Positions 9,062-17,514 of a stretch of 53,752 nucleotides of DNA are shown piece after piece. Where the stretch lies: NCBI GenBank assembly GCA_938015295.1, contig CALLQB010000094.1, positions 1-53,752 on the forward strand, written 5' to 3'. The notes beneath the pieces are model-generated. The model was not told the origin of the DNA. It was given only the letters and a program-made list of their open reading frames with translations, and made no database searches. A program made the position numbers and the translations under genes. Each line of letters starts with the position of its first letter. Position 1 is the stretch's first letter. The DNA is from an uncultured Acidimicrobiales bacterium (lineage in GTDB: Bacteria; Actinomycetota; Acidimicrobiia; Acidimicrobiales; SHLQ01).

Positions 9062-10951
9062 ATGGCTGTCCAGAAATCCAATCCATTTCTCGCCCAATCC
9101 CGCAACGTCATGCTTCGCGTTGCGGCCCTCTTGTTCGCCTTGACGCTTGTCGGCACGGCATGCTCAAACACCGCGCCAACGGCCAAAAAGTCGTCTTCTG
9201 AGCAGGACCAAACCGAGGTTCTTGGCGCTGGCCAGGGCACTACCTACTACGTCAGCGTCAACGGCAGCGACAACAACAACGGAACCTCGACGGGCAGTCC
9301 CTTGCGCTACATCACCACAGCGGTGAGCAAGCTTCAACCCGGCGACACCGTCTTTGTCATGAACGGCACATATACCGGTGACGGCAACAACGGGCAGGCG
9401 CACATTGTTGTGAACAAGAACGGTACGCCGGACAAGTGGATACGTATCAAGGCAATGCCGGGCCACTCGCCAAAAATTCTCGCGACCAACACCAGTGCAA
9501 TTGAGCTGTACCACTCGAGCTACGTCGAAGTATCAGGATTCGAGATCGTCGGACAGGGATTCAGCGCTAGTCACAGCTACGGCTACGGCATTGTCGCAAA
9601 CACCGGCCACCACATTCTTGTGGCCAACAACACCATTCATGGTTTCCCTGTTGGTGGTTACGGATCACAAAAGATCAGCCACGCGATGATTATCAACAAC
9701 ACGATCTACGAGAACTCGTACTGGAACGACAACCAGGGTTCAGGTATCTCGATCTGGCGACCGCAGCACCACGGCTTTGGCGATGATGCGAACGGTTACT
9801 CGGACTACATCGTTGGTAACACGGTGTACGCCAACCAGAACAAGGTCTACGGCAGCGGCATCGGCTTCCCGAACAACATGACTGACGGCAACGGCATCAT
9901 TCTCGATCAGAACAATCTGACTGGCTACACGCTCCGCACCTTGATTGCGAACAACGTTGTCTTTAACAACGGCGGCAAAGGCATTCACGTGTTCATGTCG
10001 AGCCATGTCGATGTCTACAACAACACCACCATGCACAACTCCTGGACTGGTGAGCTCACTGGCACGCGCGCCGAGATCGACACCTACGACGCACGTGATG
10101 TGCGTATCGCCAACAACATAGCGTGGCCGCACAGCGGCACCGACGGCATCGTTGTCAAGAATTCAACAAACGTTTCCAACTACAACAACCTCGTTGTGGG
10201 CGGCCAGGTCTCCTCGAACGACCGACGGGTCACAAGCAACCCCGGCCTCACGAATCCGACCACCAACCCAGCATCAGCAGACTTCTCGCTGCAGAGTTGG
10301 TCACCGGCGATCGATGCCGGCCTCGACCTGGTGAACGATTCATTTGCGGGCGTATCTCGACCGCAGGGCAACGCCCCGGACATCGGTGCCTATGAGTTCG
10401 CCGCTACGAGCCCTACGACCACGACGACCAAAGCACCGGCGAACACCACGACGACCAAAGCACCGGCCATCACCACGACGACCAAAGCACCGGCGAACAC
10501 CACAACCACCAAAGCACCGGCGAACACCACGACGACCAAAGCACCGGCGAACACCACAACCACCAAAGCACCGGCCATCACCACGACGACACTCGCCAAC
10601 GGCACTGAACTTGTCGTTCCCGACGGATGGACACCCCACATCAACAAGCGCAAGAGCGCTCCGGCGTTCGACCTCACCGGCCTCTTCGATGGCGCCGACG
10701 AGGCGGATCAGTCCGAAGAAGCACCTGTCGACGATCGCTTGGGCGAACAACCGCAGGAACTGCCATTCGCCGACGACACTCTGGTCGACGAGCCAACCAA
10801 CCAAGACCTCGAGGACGTCGAAGTCGGAGCTCCGCCGCTTGGTGATGACTCGTCTGGAAGCGGACCAGCTCCGCTCGCCCTCGCCGCACTCGCTGTACTT
10901 GCCCTCGCAGTGACCGGGTTTGCCGTGCGCAACGCACAGCGAAACAACTGA
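9062..10951 (+). CDS. beta-helix surface protein with Thr/Lys/Pro repeats and C-terminal anchor
   Basis: A 629-residue paralogue of the upstream protein. The signal peptide (about residues 17-36) ends near GTAC. The beta-helix part repeats the same landmarks: YYVSVNGSDNNNGTSTG, SYGYGIVANTGHH, VDVYNNTTMHN, SPAIDAG and DIGAYEF. After residue about 450 come six copies of a nine-residue TTTTKAPA(N/I) repeat, then an acidic linker, then a hydrophobic C-terminal helix (about 602-622) and a basic tail (RNAQRNN). This is the layout of a protein that displays its enzymatic or binding domain on a cell-wall-spanning stalk. A cysteine close to the lipobox position leaves open whether it is also lipidated. 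A good terminator-like hairpin follows at 10963. Confidence 0.75.
   Translation: MAVQKSNPFLAQSRNVMLRVAALLFALTLVGTACSNTAPTAKKSSSEQDQTEVLGAGQGTTYYVSVNGSDNNNGTSTGSPLRYITTAVSKLQPGDTVFVMNGTYTGDGNNGQAHIVVNKNGTPDKWIRIKAMPGHSPKILATNTSAIELYHSSYVEVSGFEIVGQGFSASHSYGYGIVANTGHHILVANNTIHGFPVGGYGSQKISHAMIINNTIYENSYWNDNQGSGISIWRPQHHGFGDDANGYSDYIVGNTVYANQNKVYGSGIGFPNNMTDGNGIILDQNNLTGYTLRTLIANNVVFNNGGKGIHVFMSSHVDVYNNTTMHNSWTGELTGTRAEIDTYDARDVRIANNIAWPHSGTDGIVVKNSTNVSNYNNLVVGGQVSSNDRRVTSNPGLTNPTTNPASADFSLQSWSPAIDAGLDLVNDSFAGVSRPQGNAPDIGAYEFAATSPTTTTTKAPANTTTTKAPAITTTTKAPANTTTTKAPANTTTTKAPANTTTTKAPAITTTTLANGTELVVPDGWTPHINKRKSAPAFDLTGLFDGADEADQSEEAPVDDRLGEQPQELPFADDTLVDEPTNQDLEDVEVGAPPLGDDSSGSGPAPLALAALAVLALAVTGFAVRNAQRNN
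10418..10579 (+). repeat. six tandem 27-bp repeats coding TTTTKAPA(N/I)
   Basis: Six in-frame 27-bp units, differing by a few synonymous changes (ACG/ACA, ACG/ACC) and by AAC/ATC in the last codon. They encode a rigid Thr/Pro-rich stalk. Near-identical units suggest expansion by slippage or recombination. Confidence 0.9.
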
Positions 10952-10962
10952 CAACCAATAAG

Positions 10963-11003
10963 CTCAGCGGATAGCAACAGATCTCGCGTGACTATCCGCT
11001 GAG
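10963..11003 (+). terminator. terminator-like hairpin after beta-helix gene
   Basis: A perfect 12-bp inverted repeat: CTCAGCGGATAG at 10963-10974 and CTATCCGCTGAG at 10992-11003, with a 17-nt loop and only TTT after the stem. It lies 11 nt after the stop codon. The poor T-run makes intrinsic termination likely but not certain. Confidence 0.6.
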
Positions 11004-11040
11004 TTTCGAGGTACTGCGCGTTGTTCTGACCAGCTCTGGT

Positions 11041-11046
11041 TACGAT
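11041..11046 (+). promoter_or_regulatory. candidate -10 box (leaderless) of glycosyltransferase
   Basis: TACGAT ends 8 nt before the GTG start at 11055, with no Shine-Dalgarno sequence between. It follows the hairpin above, consistent with a new transcription unit. Confidence 0.45.
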
Positions 11047-11054
11047 AAGTCGCA

Positions 11055-12302
11055 GTGAAAGTACTCATTGTCGCCTACGACTGCGTGCCCAACGCCGGAT
11101 CCGAGCCTGGACTTGGCTGGCAGTGGACACAGATTGCGGCCCGTCGCCACACCGTCTGGGCATTAACAAAGGCCAGCAATCGGCGCGCCATCGAGGCGCA
11201 TCCTGGCAGCGCCGCGGTCAACTGGGTGTACATCGACGTGGCAGAGGACTCCGGTCCGCTCCACACCGGCACCAGCTGGGGCGATGCCATCCACATGATG
11301 TTGTGGCTACGAAAAGCGTACGCCGAGGCAAAGAAGATCCACGATCTCAATCTCCTTGATGTGGTACACCACGTCTCCTTCGGCGCGTTCTGGTTACCCA
11401 GTCCGCTGGTTCGGCTCGGCCCTCCCTATGTCTTTGGCCCCGTCACCGGCGGCGAAGTTATTCCTCCAGGCTTTCGCCACATGCTCTCGACAAAAAGTCG
11501 TGTGAGTAACGCTGCTCGCGAAGCGCTTCAATGGTCGGCAATGCGTTCGACCAATTGGCAAAGAATGGCCAAAGCGCGGCGAGCGGTACGGGTGGCGGGC
11601 ACTGAACAAACACGGGCTCGCATGATTGAGGCCGGCGCTTCGTATGTGCACCTCTATCGCCCGTCATTTTCTCTCGATGATGATCAAATACAGGCGCTCG
11701 AAGCGCTCGATGGCCCTGATCTCGACGCCCCGGTGACCTTTGTCAGCTCGGGGCGTCTTATTGGCTGGAAGGGACACATTCTGGCCATCGAGGCGTTCGC
11801 CAAGGTGCTCACGCGTTTACCCGAAGCCCACTTCCACCTGATTGGTGAGGGCTCCGAAAGAAGCGCTATCGAGGACCGTATCGCTCAGCTCGGTATCGGA
11901 AAGTCGGTCACCCTGCACGGGTCGCTGCACCGTGACGATGAGCGTGCACTTATTTCACGCAGTCACGTCTTTGTTTTCCCAAGCTTGCGCGATAGCGGAG
12001 CGACGCTCTTCGTGTTTGCCATGGCCATGGGACTTCCCATCGTCGGCTTCGATACGGGTGCTGCGAAACAGATGATTGGTTCCGAGTCGGGCATTCTTGT
12101 GGAGCCCGGCCCACGAGACGTTGCTACCGAGCGAATGGCAGAAGCAATGGTCACTGTGGCGCAAGACGGCGACCGGCGAGCAGCGATGAGCCGCGCCGGG
12201 CGCAAACGTGTCCGCGAAGTCTTTCATCTCGACGAGGCCTCCGCAGCGCTCGACGATTGGTATGTGCGGGCGACGACTGATACCTACCGCCCACTTGGTT
12301 GA
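11055..12302 (+). CDS. glycosyltransferase family 4 (GT-B)
   Basis: A 415-residue GT-B fold enzyme. The N-terminal acceptor domain begins MKVLIVAYDC...GSEPGLGWQW. The C-terminal donor domain has SSGRLIGWKGH (about 230), HLIGEGSERSAIE (about 263) and the donor-binding FVFPSLRDSGATLFVFAMAMGLPIVGF (about 305-333), equivalent to the usual EX7E region with Asp in place of the first Glu. It probably adds a hexose to the lipid-linked repeat unit. It starts with GTG after a candidate -10 box. The convergent RTX gene ends 20 bp downstream. Confidence 0.85.
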   Translation: MKVLIVAYDCVPNAGSEPGLGWQWTQIAARRHTVWALTKASNRRAIEAHPGSAAVNWVYIDVAEDSGPLHTGTSWGDAIHMMLWLRKAYAEAKKIHDLNLLDVVHHVSFGAFWLPSPLVRLGPPYVFGPVTGGEVIPPGFRHMLSTKSRVSNAAREALQWSAMRSTNWQRMAKARRAVRVAGTEQTRARMIEAGASYVHLYRPSFSLDDDQIQALEALDGPDLDAPVTFVSSGRLIGWKGHILAIEAFAKVLTRLPEAHFHLIGEGSERSAIEDRIAQLGIGKSVTLHGSLHRDDERALISRSHVFVFPSLRDSGATLFVFAMAMGLPIVGFDTGAAKQMIGSESGILVEPGPRDVATERMAEAMVTVAQDGDRRAAMSRAGRKRVREVFHLDEASAALDDWYVRATTDTYRPLG

Positions 12303-12322
12303 CGCCTGATTCCCTCGATGGC

Positions 12323-13393
12323 TCAGTCGACGTACGGGGTGATTTCGCTCACCGTCGTCGGGGTTCGGTGCACGCCTTCGCAACCGGTATACGAGTCGGC
12401 GTTTTGGCCAGCGGCCACCAAGATGTCTGTCGATGTGGCTTTCCATGCGCCGCCGGCGCAAACATCGTCAGCACCACCGCCGCCGTCGAGCACGTCGGCT
12501 CCGAGTCCGCCGAGAAGGAAGTCGACGCCTTCGTCGCCAAAGAGTTTGTCGTTGAGCGGGCCAGCGAACAGTGTGTCGTTGCCTGTGCGCCCGCGAAGTG
12601 TTCCGGTGCCACCGATGAAATCGTTCCCGGCGCCGCCGTCCATCGTGTTCGCCCCGTTGAAGTCATGCAGCTCATCGTCGCCACCCGCGCCAGTTAGCTT
12701 GTCGGGGCCGAAGTCTCCTTCGAGGTAGTCATTGCCTTTACCCCCTGAGAGCACATCGGCGGTTATGACCTCGCGTAGCGTGGCACCGGGAGCGTCTGCA
12801 TAGAGCGTGTCGTTTCCGCCACCACCAGCGATGACGTCCGAGCCGTTCTGACCGTTGATTGCGTCGTCGTTTGCTCCACCCGAGAGCTTGTCGTCACCGC
12901 GTCCACCATTGATGGTGTCGTTGCCGCCGTCGCCGGTGATGCGGTCATCGTCGTTGCCGCCACTGAGGCGATCGTTACCCTTTGCCCCTCTGATGTTGTC
13001 GGCGCCCGACCCACCCGAGATGGTGTCACTTCCGCCGTCGCCAAAGAGCTGATCGTTTCCGGTGCCTCCGGCAATGATGTCATTGCCGCCGCCGCCTTTG
13101 ACAACGTCGTTGCCCGGCCCGGCGTTGATCGTGTCGCGACCGCTTCCGCCACAGATGATGTCGTTGCCGCCATTGCCATCAATGCGATCATTTCCCCCGA
13201 GGCCGACGATGACGTCGTTGCCCGACGTGCCCCTGATGACGTCGTTGCCTGACGTCCCGATAATGGTTGCCTTTGCGCCCTTGCAGGTCTTCCCCGCAGC
13301 GTGCGCTGCCGGCACAAACGAAACCGCAGACACCACAAGCAGCAGCGCCGCAACAGCAGATCGGGTGGGAGACAAAAGGGGGTGACTCGACAC
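12323..13393 (-). CDS. secreted RTX-type calcium-binding repeat protein
   Basis: A 356-residue exported protein. A Sec signal peptide (AVAALLLVVSAVSFVPAAHA) is followed by about 25 glycine-rich nonapeptides of the GGxGxDxhx type (GNDVIRGTS, GNDRIDGNG, GNDTINGGR), which bind calcium and fold as a beta-roll. No catalytic domain is visible; the C-terminal 25 residues contain a Cys pair. RTX proteins normally leave Gram-negative cells by type I secretion, whereas this one carries a Sec signal. I prefer the GTG at 13393, which has AAAGG 9 nt upstream and gives a normal signal peptide, over the GTG at 13501. It is encoded against the flow of the exopolysaccharide locus and divergent from the next glycosyltransferase. 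Confidence 0.85.
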   Translation of the reverse strand: MSSHPLLSPTRSAVAALLLVVSAVSFVPAAHAAGKTCKGAKATIIGTSGNDVIRGTSGNDVIVGLGGNDRIDGNGGNDIICGGSGRDTINAGPGNDVVKGGGGNDIIAGGTGNDQLFGDGGSDTISGGSGADNIRGAKGNDRLSGGNDDDRITGDGGNDTINGGRGDDKLSGGANDDAINGQNGSDVIAGGGGNDTLYADAPGATLREVITADVLSGGKGNDYLEGDFGPDKLTGAGGDDELHDFNGANTMDGGAGNDFIGGTGTLRGRTGNDTLFAGPLNDKLFGDEGVDFLLGGLGADVLDGGGGADDVCAGGAWKATSTDILVAAGQNADSYTGCEGVHRTPTTVSEITPYVD

Positions 13394-13570
13394 AGCGGGA
13401 GGCCTTTCGATAAGCGAATTCCTCACGGATAGTAGTGCTTTTCGCCCCTCTAGCGCCACTCTAAGTACTCGTTTTGGCAAGAAAGTACAAAGCGTCACCA
13501 CCTCTAGCGCTGGTAGTTCTAGTATGGGCCATCGTCTCGCTTCTACTACCCCCCTAGTGAGGACAACTTT
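13394..13570. promoter_or_regulatory. divergent promoter region of RTX gene and glycosyltransferase
   Basis: The 177-bp gap must hold promoters for both flanking genes. The 10-mer CCTCTAGCGC occurs twice, at 13447-13456 and 13501-13510, 54 bp apart, and could be a shared binding site. A GAGG box lies 8 nt before the ATG at 13571. Confidence 0.35.
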
Positions 13571-14731
13571 ATGAAGGTGCTATGGCTTTCCGGCCATCAC
13601 TTTGAGCCAGCCACGATGGGCTTGTTCACCTACCCGCGCGGCGTGGCGCGTTCGCTGACTGACTGCGGCGCCGACATTGCCTACATCGGCCACGAAAGAG
13701 ATGAGGTGCCGCGTCCAAACGATCCGGCTTGGACCCTTCTTGGCCCAGCCTTTCGCCACACGGTACGAGGGCAGCTCACCCGTTATCCGTTCATGATTGC
13801 CGAGATCTACAACCGCGAAGCGCGCGAATCGATTGGGCCGTTAGTGCGTCGCACGAACCCCGACGCCATCATTGTCGACCACCTTCGCAGCGGTGGGCCG
13901 CTCGAACTTCTCAAAGAGGTCGCGCCGATCATCTACCTCTCCCACAATCACGAATCATCGGTTAAGCAATCAACCCTTGACAACAATCCATCGTTTCACC
14001 ACCGGGTTGCGTTCACACTGGATCTCCGTAAGCTTCGCAAGGCCGAGCAGGAACTTTGCGATGCGGCGGCACTCGTGACGGCCATCTCCGAAACCGATGC
14101 CGAAGCCTACGCTCAGATGAACAACGTTGAGCCCGAACGACTTCTTCATATTCCACCGGCCTACCGCGGCGAACGCTTGGCCAACCGAACGATCACGTCG
14201 GCAACCACGCGAAGAGTCGTCATCGTCAATAACCTTGTGTGGGGCGTCAAACGTCGAAACATGCATGAGCTACTGGCCGTGACCGCCAAGCCACTCCACG
14301 ATGCCGGCATCGAGTTGGCAATCGTCGGCGGCGACGACGAGATCAACCGGCCAACAGCCGAAATGTTTCCGACGGTCTCGTTCCCGGGTTTCGTCCCCGA
14401 TCTCAAGGCGTACCTCAGCGAATCGCGCATGGCCGTCATGTTCGAACCCGAGGGCGGCGGACTCAAGATGAAGATCCTCGACTACATCTTCAACCGGGTT
14501 CCGGTTGTCGGACTCCCGTCGGCGATGTCCGGGGTTCCCGTCGAACCCAATGTCGATTATCTCCCAGCTCCACGAGCGGTGGACGTCGCCGAGCAGATTC
14601 TTGCGACCATCGACGACATCGAGATGTTGAACAAGCTGCACGATGCCGCATTCGATGCCTGCCGCAGTGCGTTCCTTCCCGCCGACACCGGCCGAGCCCT
14701 CTACGACCGCCTCGAAACGATTGTTTCGTAA
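13571..14731 (+). CDS. glycosyltransferase, GT4-like
   Basis: A 386-residue GT-B-like protein. The N-terminus (MKVLWLSGHHFEPATMGLF) and the C-terminal donor-site region (AVMFEPEGGGLKMKILDYI, VPVVGLPSAMSGV) match glycosyltransferase 4/Glyco_trans_1-type enzymes. ELAIVGGDD and FPGFVPDLKAYL are the intervening conserved strands. The donor and acceptor are unknown. GAGG 8 nt before the ATG supports the start. It is the first gene after the divergent RTX promoter region and is followed by about 200 bp before the epimerase gene. Confidence 0.8.
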   Translation: MKVLWLSGHHFEPATMGLFTYPRGVARSLTDCGADIAYIGHERDEVPRPNDPAWTLLGPAFRHTVRGQLTRYPFMIAEIYNREARESIGPLVRRTNPDAIIVDHLRSGGPLELLKEVAPIIYLSHNHESSVKQSTLDNNPSFHHRVAFTLDLRKLRKAEQELCDAAALVTAISETDAEAYAQMNNVEPERLLHIPPAYRGERLANRTITSATTRRVVIVNNLVWGVKRRNMHELLAVTAKPLHDAGIELAIVGGDDEINRPTAEMFPTVSFPGFVPDLKAYLSESRMAVMFEPEGGGLKMKILDYIFNRVPVVGLPSAMSGVPVEPNVDYLPAPRAVDVAEQILATIDDIEMLNKLHDAAFDACRSAFLPADTGRALYDRLETIVS

Positions 14732-14927
14732 CTTCTCCACAAAATCCCCCACACCCCCACCCAGAGCGCGCTTAACGTTCACGTCAGCTACGAACAGTGT
14801 TCGACGGTGCGACCGTTAACAAGGCCAGCGGAACTGCCGATAGCACACCTGCTGGACCTCGAGTTTTTTCCCCAAATCCAACTACTGCATCGGCGAGCGA
14901 GCTGATGCGACCCCGAAGGAAGTTTTT

Positions 14928-15896
14928 ATGAGCGAGACAGTACTTGTTGCCGGTGGCGGCGGGTTCATTGGTGGCCATTTGGTCGACCGTCTTCTTCGCG
15001 ACGGATTTCAGGTGCGTTCGGTAGATCTGAAGCCGACCTCCGACTGGTATCAGGTCCACAATGATGTCGAAAACCTCCAACTCGATCTGGCCGAAAAAGA
15101 GGCCTGCGAAAAAGCGGTCGCTGGAGTCGACCACATCTACAATCTCGCCGCTGATATGGGCGGCATGGGTTTCATCGAGAACAACAAAGCGCTTTGCATG
15201 TTGTCGGTTCTGATCAACACGCATCTGCTGCAAGCCGCCGCTGGTGCAGATGTGCAACGGTTCTTCTATGCGTCGTCTGCGTGTGTGTACAACGGCGAGA
15301 AACAAACTGATCCCAACGTCACCGCCTTGGCTGAAGCCGATGCGTACCCAGCACTTCCCGAGGACGGCTACGGCTGGGAAAAACTCTTCAGCGAGCGGAT
15401 GTGCCGCCACTACCGCGAAGATTACGGACTCGAAACCAGAGTCGCCCGTTACCACAACGTGTACGGCCCAGAAGGCACCTGGACCGGCGGACGCGAGAAG
15501 GCCCCGGCCGCAATTTGTCGCAAGGTTGCTGAAGCAAAGCTCTCCGGCAACCACACGATTGGGGTCTGGGGCGACGGCATGCAAACCCGTAGCTTCATGT
15601 ACGTCGACGACTGCGTCGAAGGCACTACACGGCTCCTGAACTCCGACATCATCGAACCGATCAACATCGGCTCAAGCGAACTTGTCACCATCAACCAGTT
15701 GGTTGATATGGCCGCTGAGATCGCGGGAATCGACGTCGAGCGTGATCACGACCTCACCGCACCGCAGGGTGTGCGAGGCCGAAATAGCGACAACACGATG
15801 ATCCTCGACCTCATGGGTTGGGAACCAGCTATCCCACTACGAGACGGTCTCGAAAAGACCTACAACTGGATCTTCGAACAGATCACCGCGTCGTAA
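14928..15896 (+). CDS. GDP-D-mannose 3,5-epimerase
   Basis: A 322-residue extended SDR enzyme. It has the NAD-binding GGGGFIGGHL (residues 9-18) and the catalytic pair Tyr148/Lys152 in YGWEK. The motifs ADMGGMGFI, SSACVY (Cys119), GREKAPAA (Lys191), QTRSFMYVDD and PQGVRGRNSDN match those I recall from plant GDP-mannose 3,5-epimerase, in which the equivalent Cys and Lys are the acid/base pair. The enzyme converts GDP-mannose to GDP-L-galactose and GDP-L-gulose, so the polymer may contain L-galactose or L-gulose. AAGGAAG before the ATG supports the start. The GT26 gene follows after 8 nt. UDP-glucuronate epimerase-type enzymes are the alternative, but the motif match is strong. Confidence 0.85.
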   Translation: MSETVLVAGGGGFIGGHLVDRLLRDGFQVRSVDLKPTSDWYQVHNDVENLQLDLAEKEACEKAVAGVDHIYNLAADMGGMGFIENNKALCMLSVLINTHLLQAAAGADVQRFFYASSACVYNGEKQTDPNVTALAEADAYPALPEDGYGWEKLFSERMCRHYREDYGLETRVARYHNVYGPEGTWTGGREKAPAAICRKVAEAKLSGNHTIGVWGDGMQTRSFMYVDDCVEGTTRLLNSDIIEPINIGSSELVTINQLVDMAAEIAGIDVERDHDLTAPQGVRGRNSDNTMILDLMGWEPAIPLRDGLEKTYNWIFEQITAS

Positions 15897-15904
15897 GGTC
15901 CACT

Positions 15905-16681
15905 GTGAAAACAACCCGACCCGACCACCAGCGAGTTGACGTCCTTGGCGTCAATATCAGTGCGGTAAACATTCCCACTGCAGTTGAGGTCGTCAGCAAC
16001 TTCATCGCTGACGACGAACGCACCTACGTGACGATCACCAGCGTCCACGGTGTGGTCGAGTCGCTTCACGACGACGATCTGCGACGCATCCACAACGACT
16101 CTGGCATGTCGACACCAGACGGCATGCCGCTCGTGTGGTGCTGCAAGAAGGCGGGCGTCGCAGAAACCGACCGAACCTATGGCCCCGACCTGATGCTCGC
16201 GCTTTGTGAAGAGTCGGCGGCAAAGGGATGGACAAACTATCTGTATGGCGCCGGCCCCGGTGTCGCCGACGAACTCGGTAGACGCCTGGCCGACCGGTTC
16301 CCCGGGTTTAAAGTCGTCGGAACCCACTCGCCGCCGTTCAGGCCACTGACAAACGAAGAAGACGACGCCCTCGTCGCTGAGATCAACTCGTTGAGCCCTG
16401 ATATTGTTTGGGTTGGGCTCTCCACTCCCAAGCAGGAGTGGTGGATGCACGAGCACCTGCATCGGATTAATGCCCGGGTCATGATCGGCGTCGGTGCAGC
16501 GTTCGACTTCCACTCCGGCAATACCAAGCAGGCACCGTACTGGATGCAACGGTCTGGCCTCGAGTGGTTCTTTCGCCTCGTAACCGAGCCCAAACGCCTA
16601 TGGCGCCGTTATTTGCTTGGACACCCGCAGTTCGTCTGGGGCATGTTCAGGCAGCGGCCGGTGATCGCTCCGAAGAACTAG
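15905..16681 (+). CDS. WecB/TagA/CpsF-family glycosyltransferase (GT26)
   Basis: A 258-residue protein with the family core: VLGVNISAVN near the N-terminus, TPDGMPLVW (about 76), YLYGAGPGVADELG (about 110), PDIVWVGLSTPKQEWWM (about 163) and GVGAAFDFHSG (about 195). GT26 enzymes transfer N-acetylmannosamine, N-acetylmannosaminuronic acid or glucose-type sugars to lipid-linked intermediates at the inner membrane. GTG at 15905 lies 8 nt after the epimerase stop and has AAGG upstream. The frame-internal ATG at 15818 would overlap the epimerase by nearly 80 nt and is unlikely. Confidence 0.85.
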   Translation: MKTTRPDHQRVDVLGVNISAVNIPTAVEVVSNFIADDERTYVTITSVHGVVESLHDDDLRRIHNDSGMSTPDGMPLVWCCKKAGVAETDRTYGPDLMLALCEESAAKGWTNYLYGAGPGVADELGRRLADRFPGFKVVGTHSPPFRPLTNEEDDALVAEINSLSPDIVWVGLSTPKQEWWMHEHLHRINARVMIGVGAAFDFHSGNTKQAPYWMQRSGLEWFFRLVTEPKRLWRRYLLGHPQFVWGMFRQRPVIAPKN

Positions 16682-16691
16682 TAGCTGCTGC

Positions 16692-17396
16692 TTAGTCGCC
16701 GCTGTTGGTAAATACCGACGTTACGGTCTTGGCGAGAATCTTGAGATCACCGAACAGCGTTACTCGTTCGATGTAGTCGAGATCAACGTGCACATTTTCG
16801 TGTAACAATTCTGAGCGCAACTCGCTGATTTGCCAAAGCCCAGTTATGCCGGGCCGCACCATGTGACGTGGGTGATCGACAATGTCGAAGCGATCGGCAA
16901 CCTCAAGAATTTCGGGTCGCGGACCCACAAGGCTCATATCGCCACGCAGGACGTTCCACAGCTGCGGGAGCTCGTCGATGCTGGTCTTACGCAGAAACCG
17001 ACCGATTACGGTGTGCCGCGGATCAGATTCTGTCTTGTGTGTTTGTCGCCGTTCGTTGCCAACAAAACCCTCGGCTTCTAGATACTGTTCACGCCGGTCG
17101 GTTTTCATCGTGCGGTATTTCACGATGGTAAAGGGTTTACCCCACTGTCCGATGCGCTTTTGCCGAAACAGCGACGGGCCCCGCAAAGGCGATACTCGGA
17201 TAGCGATGGCCACGCCGACAAGCACCGGCGACAGAACGACAAGAGCTACCAACGAGACCACGACATCAAAAAGTCGCTTGCCCCACTTGGCGTAGGGCCC
17301 AACAAAGCGGTCGGTGGCTGCTATCGGCACCGGCTGGTTACCCGAAAGCCGCAGGGCAACCGTCTCGGTTTTTTGCTTTGCAGGCTTGGAGGTCAT
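16692..17396 (-). CDS. initiating sugar-phosphate transferase (polyprenyl-phosphate)
   Basis: A 234-residue monotopic phosphoglycosyl transferase of the bacterial sugar transferase family. A single hydrophobic hairpin (about residues 43-66) follows KRLFDVVVS. Then come the conserved FRQKRIG, VKYRTMKT, LRKTSIDELPQLWNVL (with the catalytic Asp-Glu), SLVGPRPE and PGITGLWQI. It loads the first sugar phosphate onto undecaprenyl phosphate. Only the catalytic domain is present, as in EpsL/WcaJ C-terminal halves; there is no CoA-binding or long transmembrane N-terminal domain. It is encoded on the minus strand, convergent with the GT26 gene and separated from the phosphatase gene by 118 bp. Confidence 0.9.
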   Translation of the reverse strand: MTSKPAKQKTETVALRLSGNQPVPIAATDRFVGPYAKWGKRLFDVVVSLVALVVLSPVLVGVAIAIRVSPLRGPSLFRQKRIGQWGKPFTIVKYRTMKTDRREQYLEAEGFVGNERRQTHKTESDPRHTVIGRFLRKTSIDELPQLWNVLRGDMSLVGPRPEILEVADRFDIVDHPRHMVRPGITGLWQISELRSELLHENVHVDLDYIERVTLFGDLKILAKTVTSVFTNSGD

Positions 17397-17514
17397 GTGA
17401 CTCGGTTTGTGAGGGGGGCGAACCAGAACATGGAAGTTCGTGTTCTTTCAATTCATCGTAGATTCGGGCAACTTACCCGGCAATGAGCAGTCTGGCCTAA
17501 CCGCGAAGCGCCCA

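Noticed and set aside
10340..10954. Minus-strand frame over the Thr/Lys/Pro repeats
   Set aside because: It is the antisense shadow of the 27-bp repeats and the acidic linker.
12763..13353. Long second minus-strand frame inside the RTX gene
   Set aside because: It is a frame shadow of the repetitive RTX code; composition is Thr/Ala/Arg-rich without domain features.
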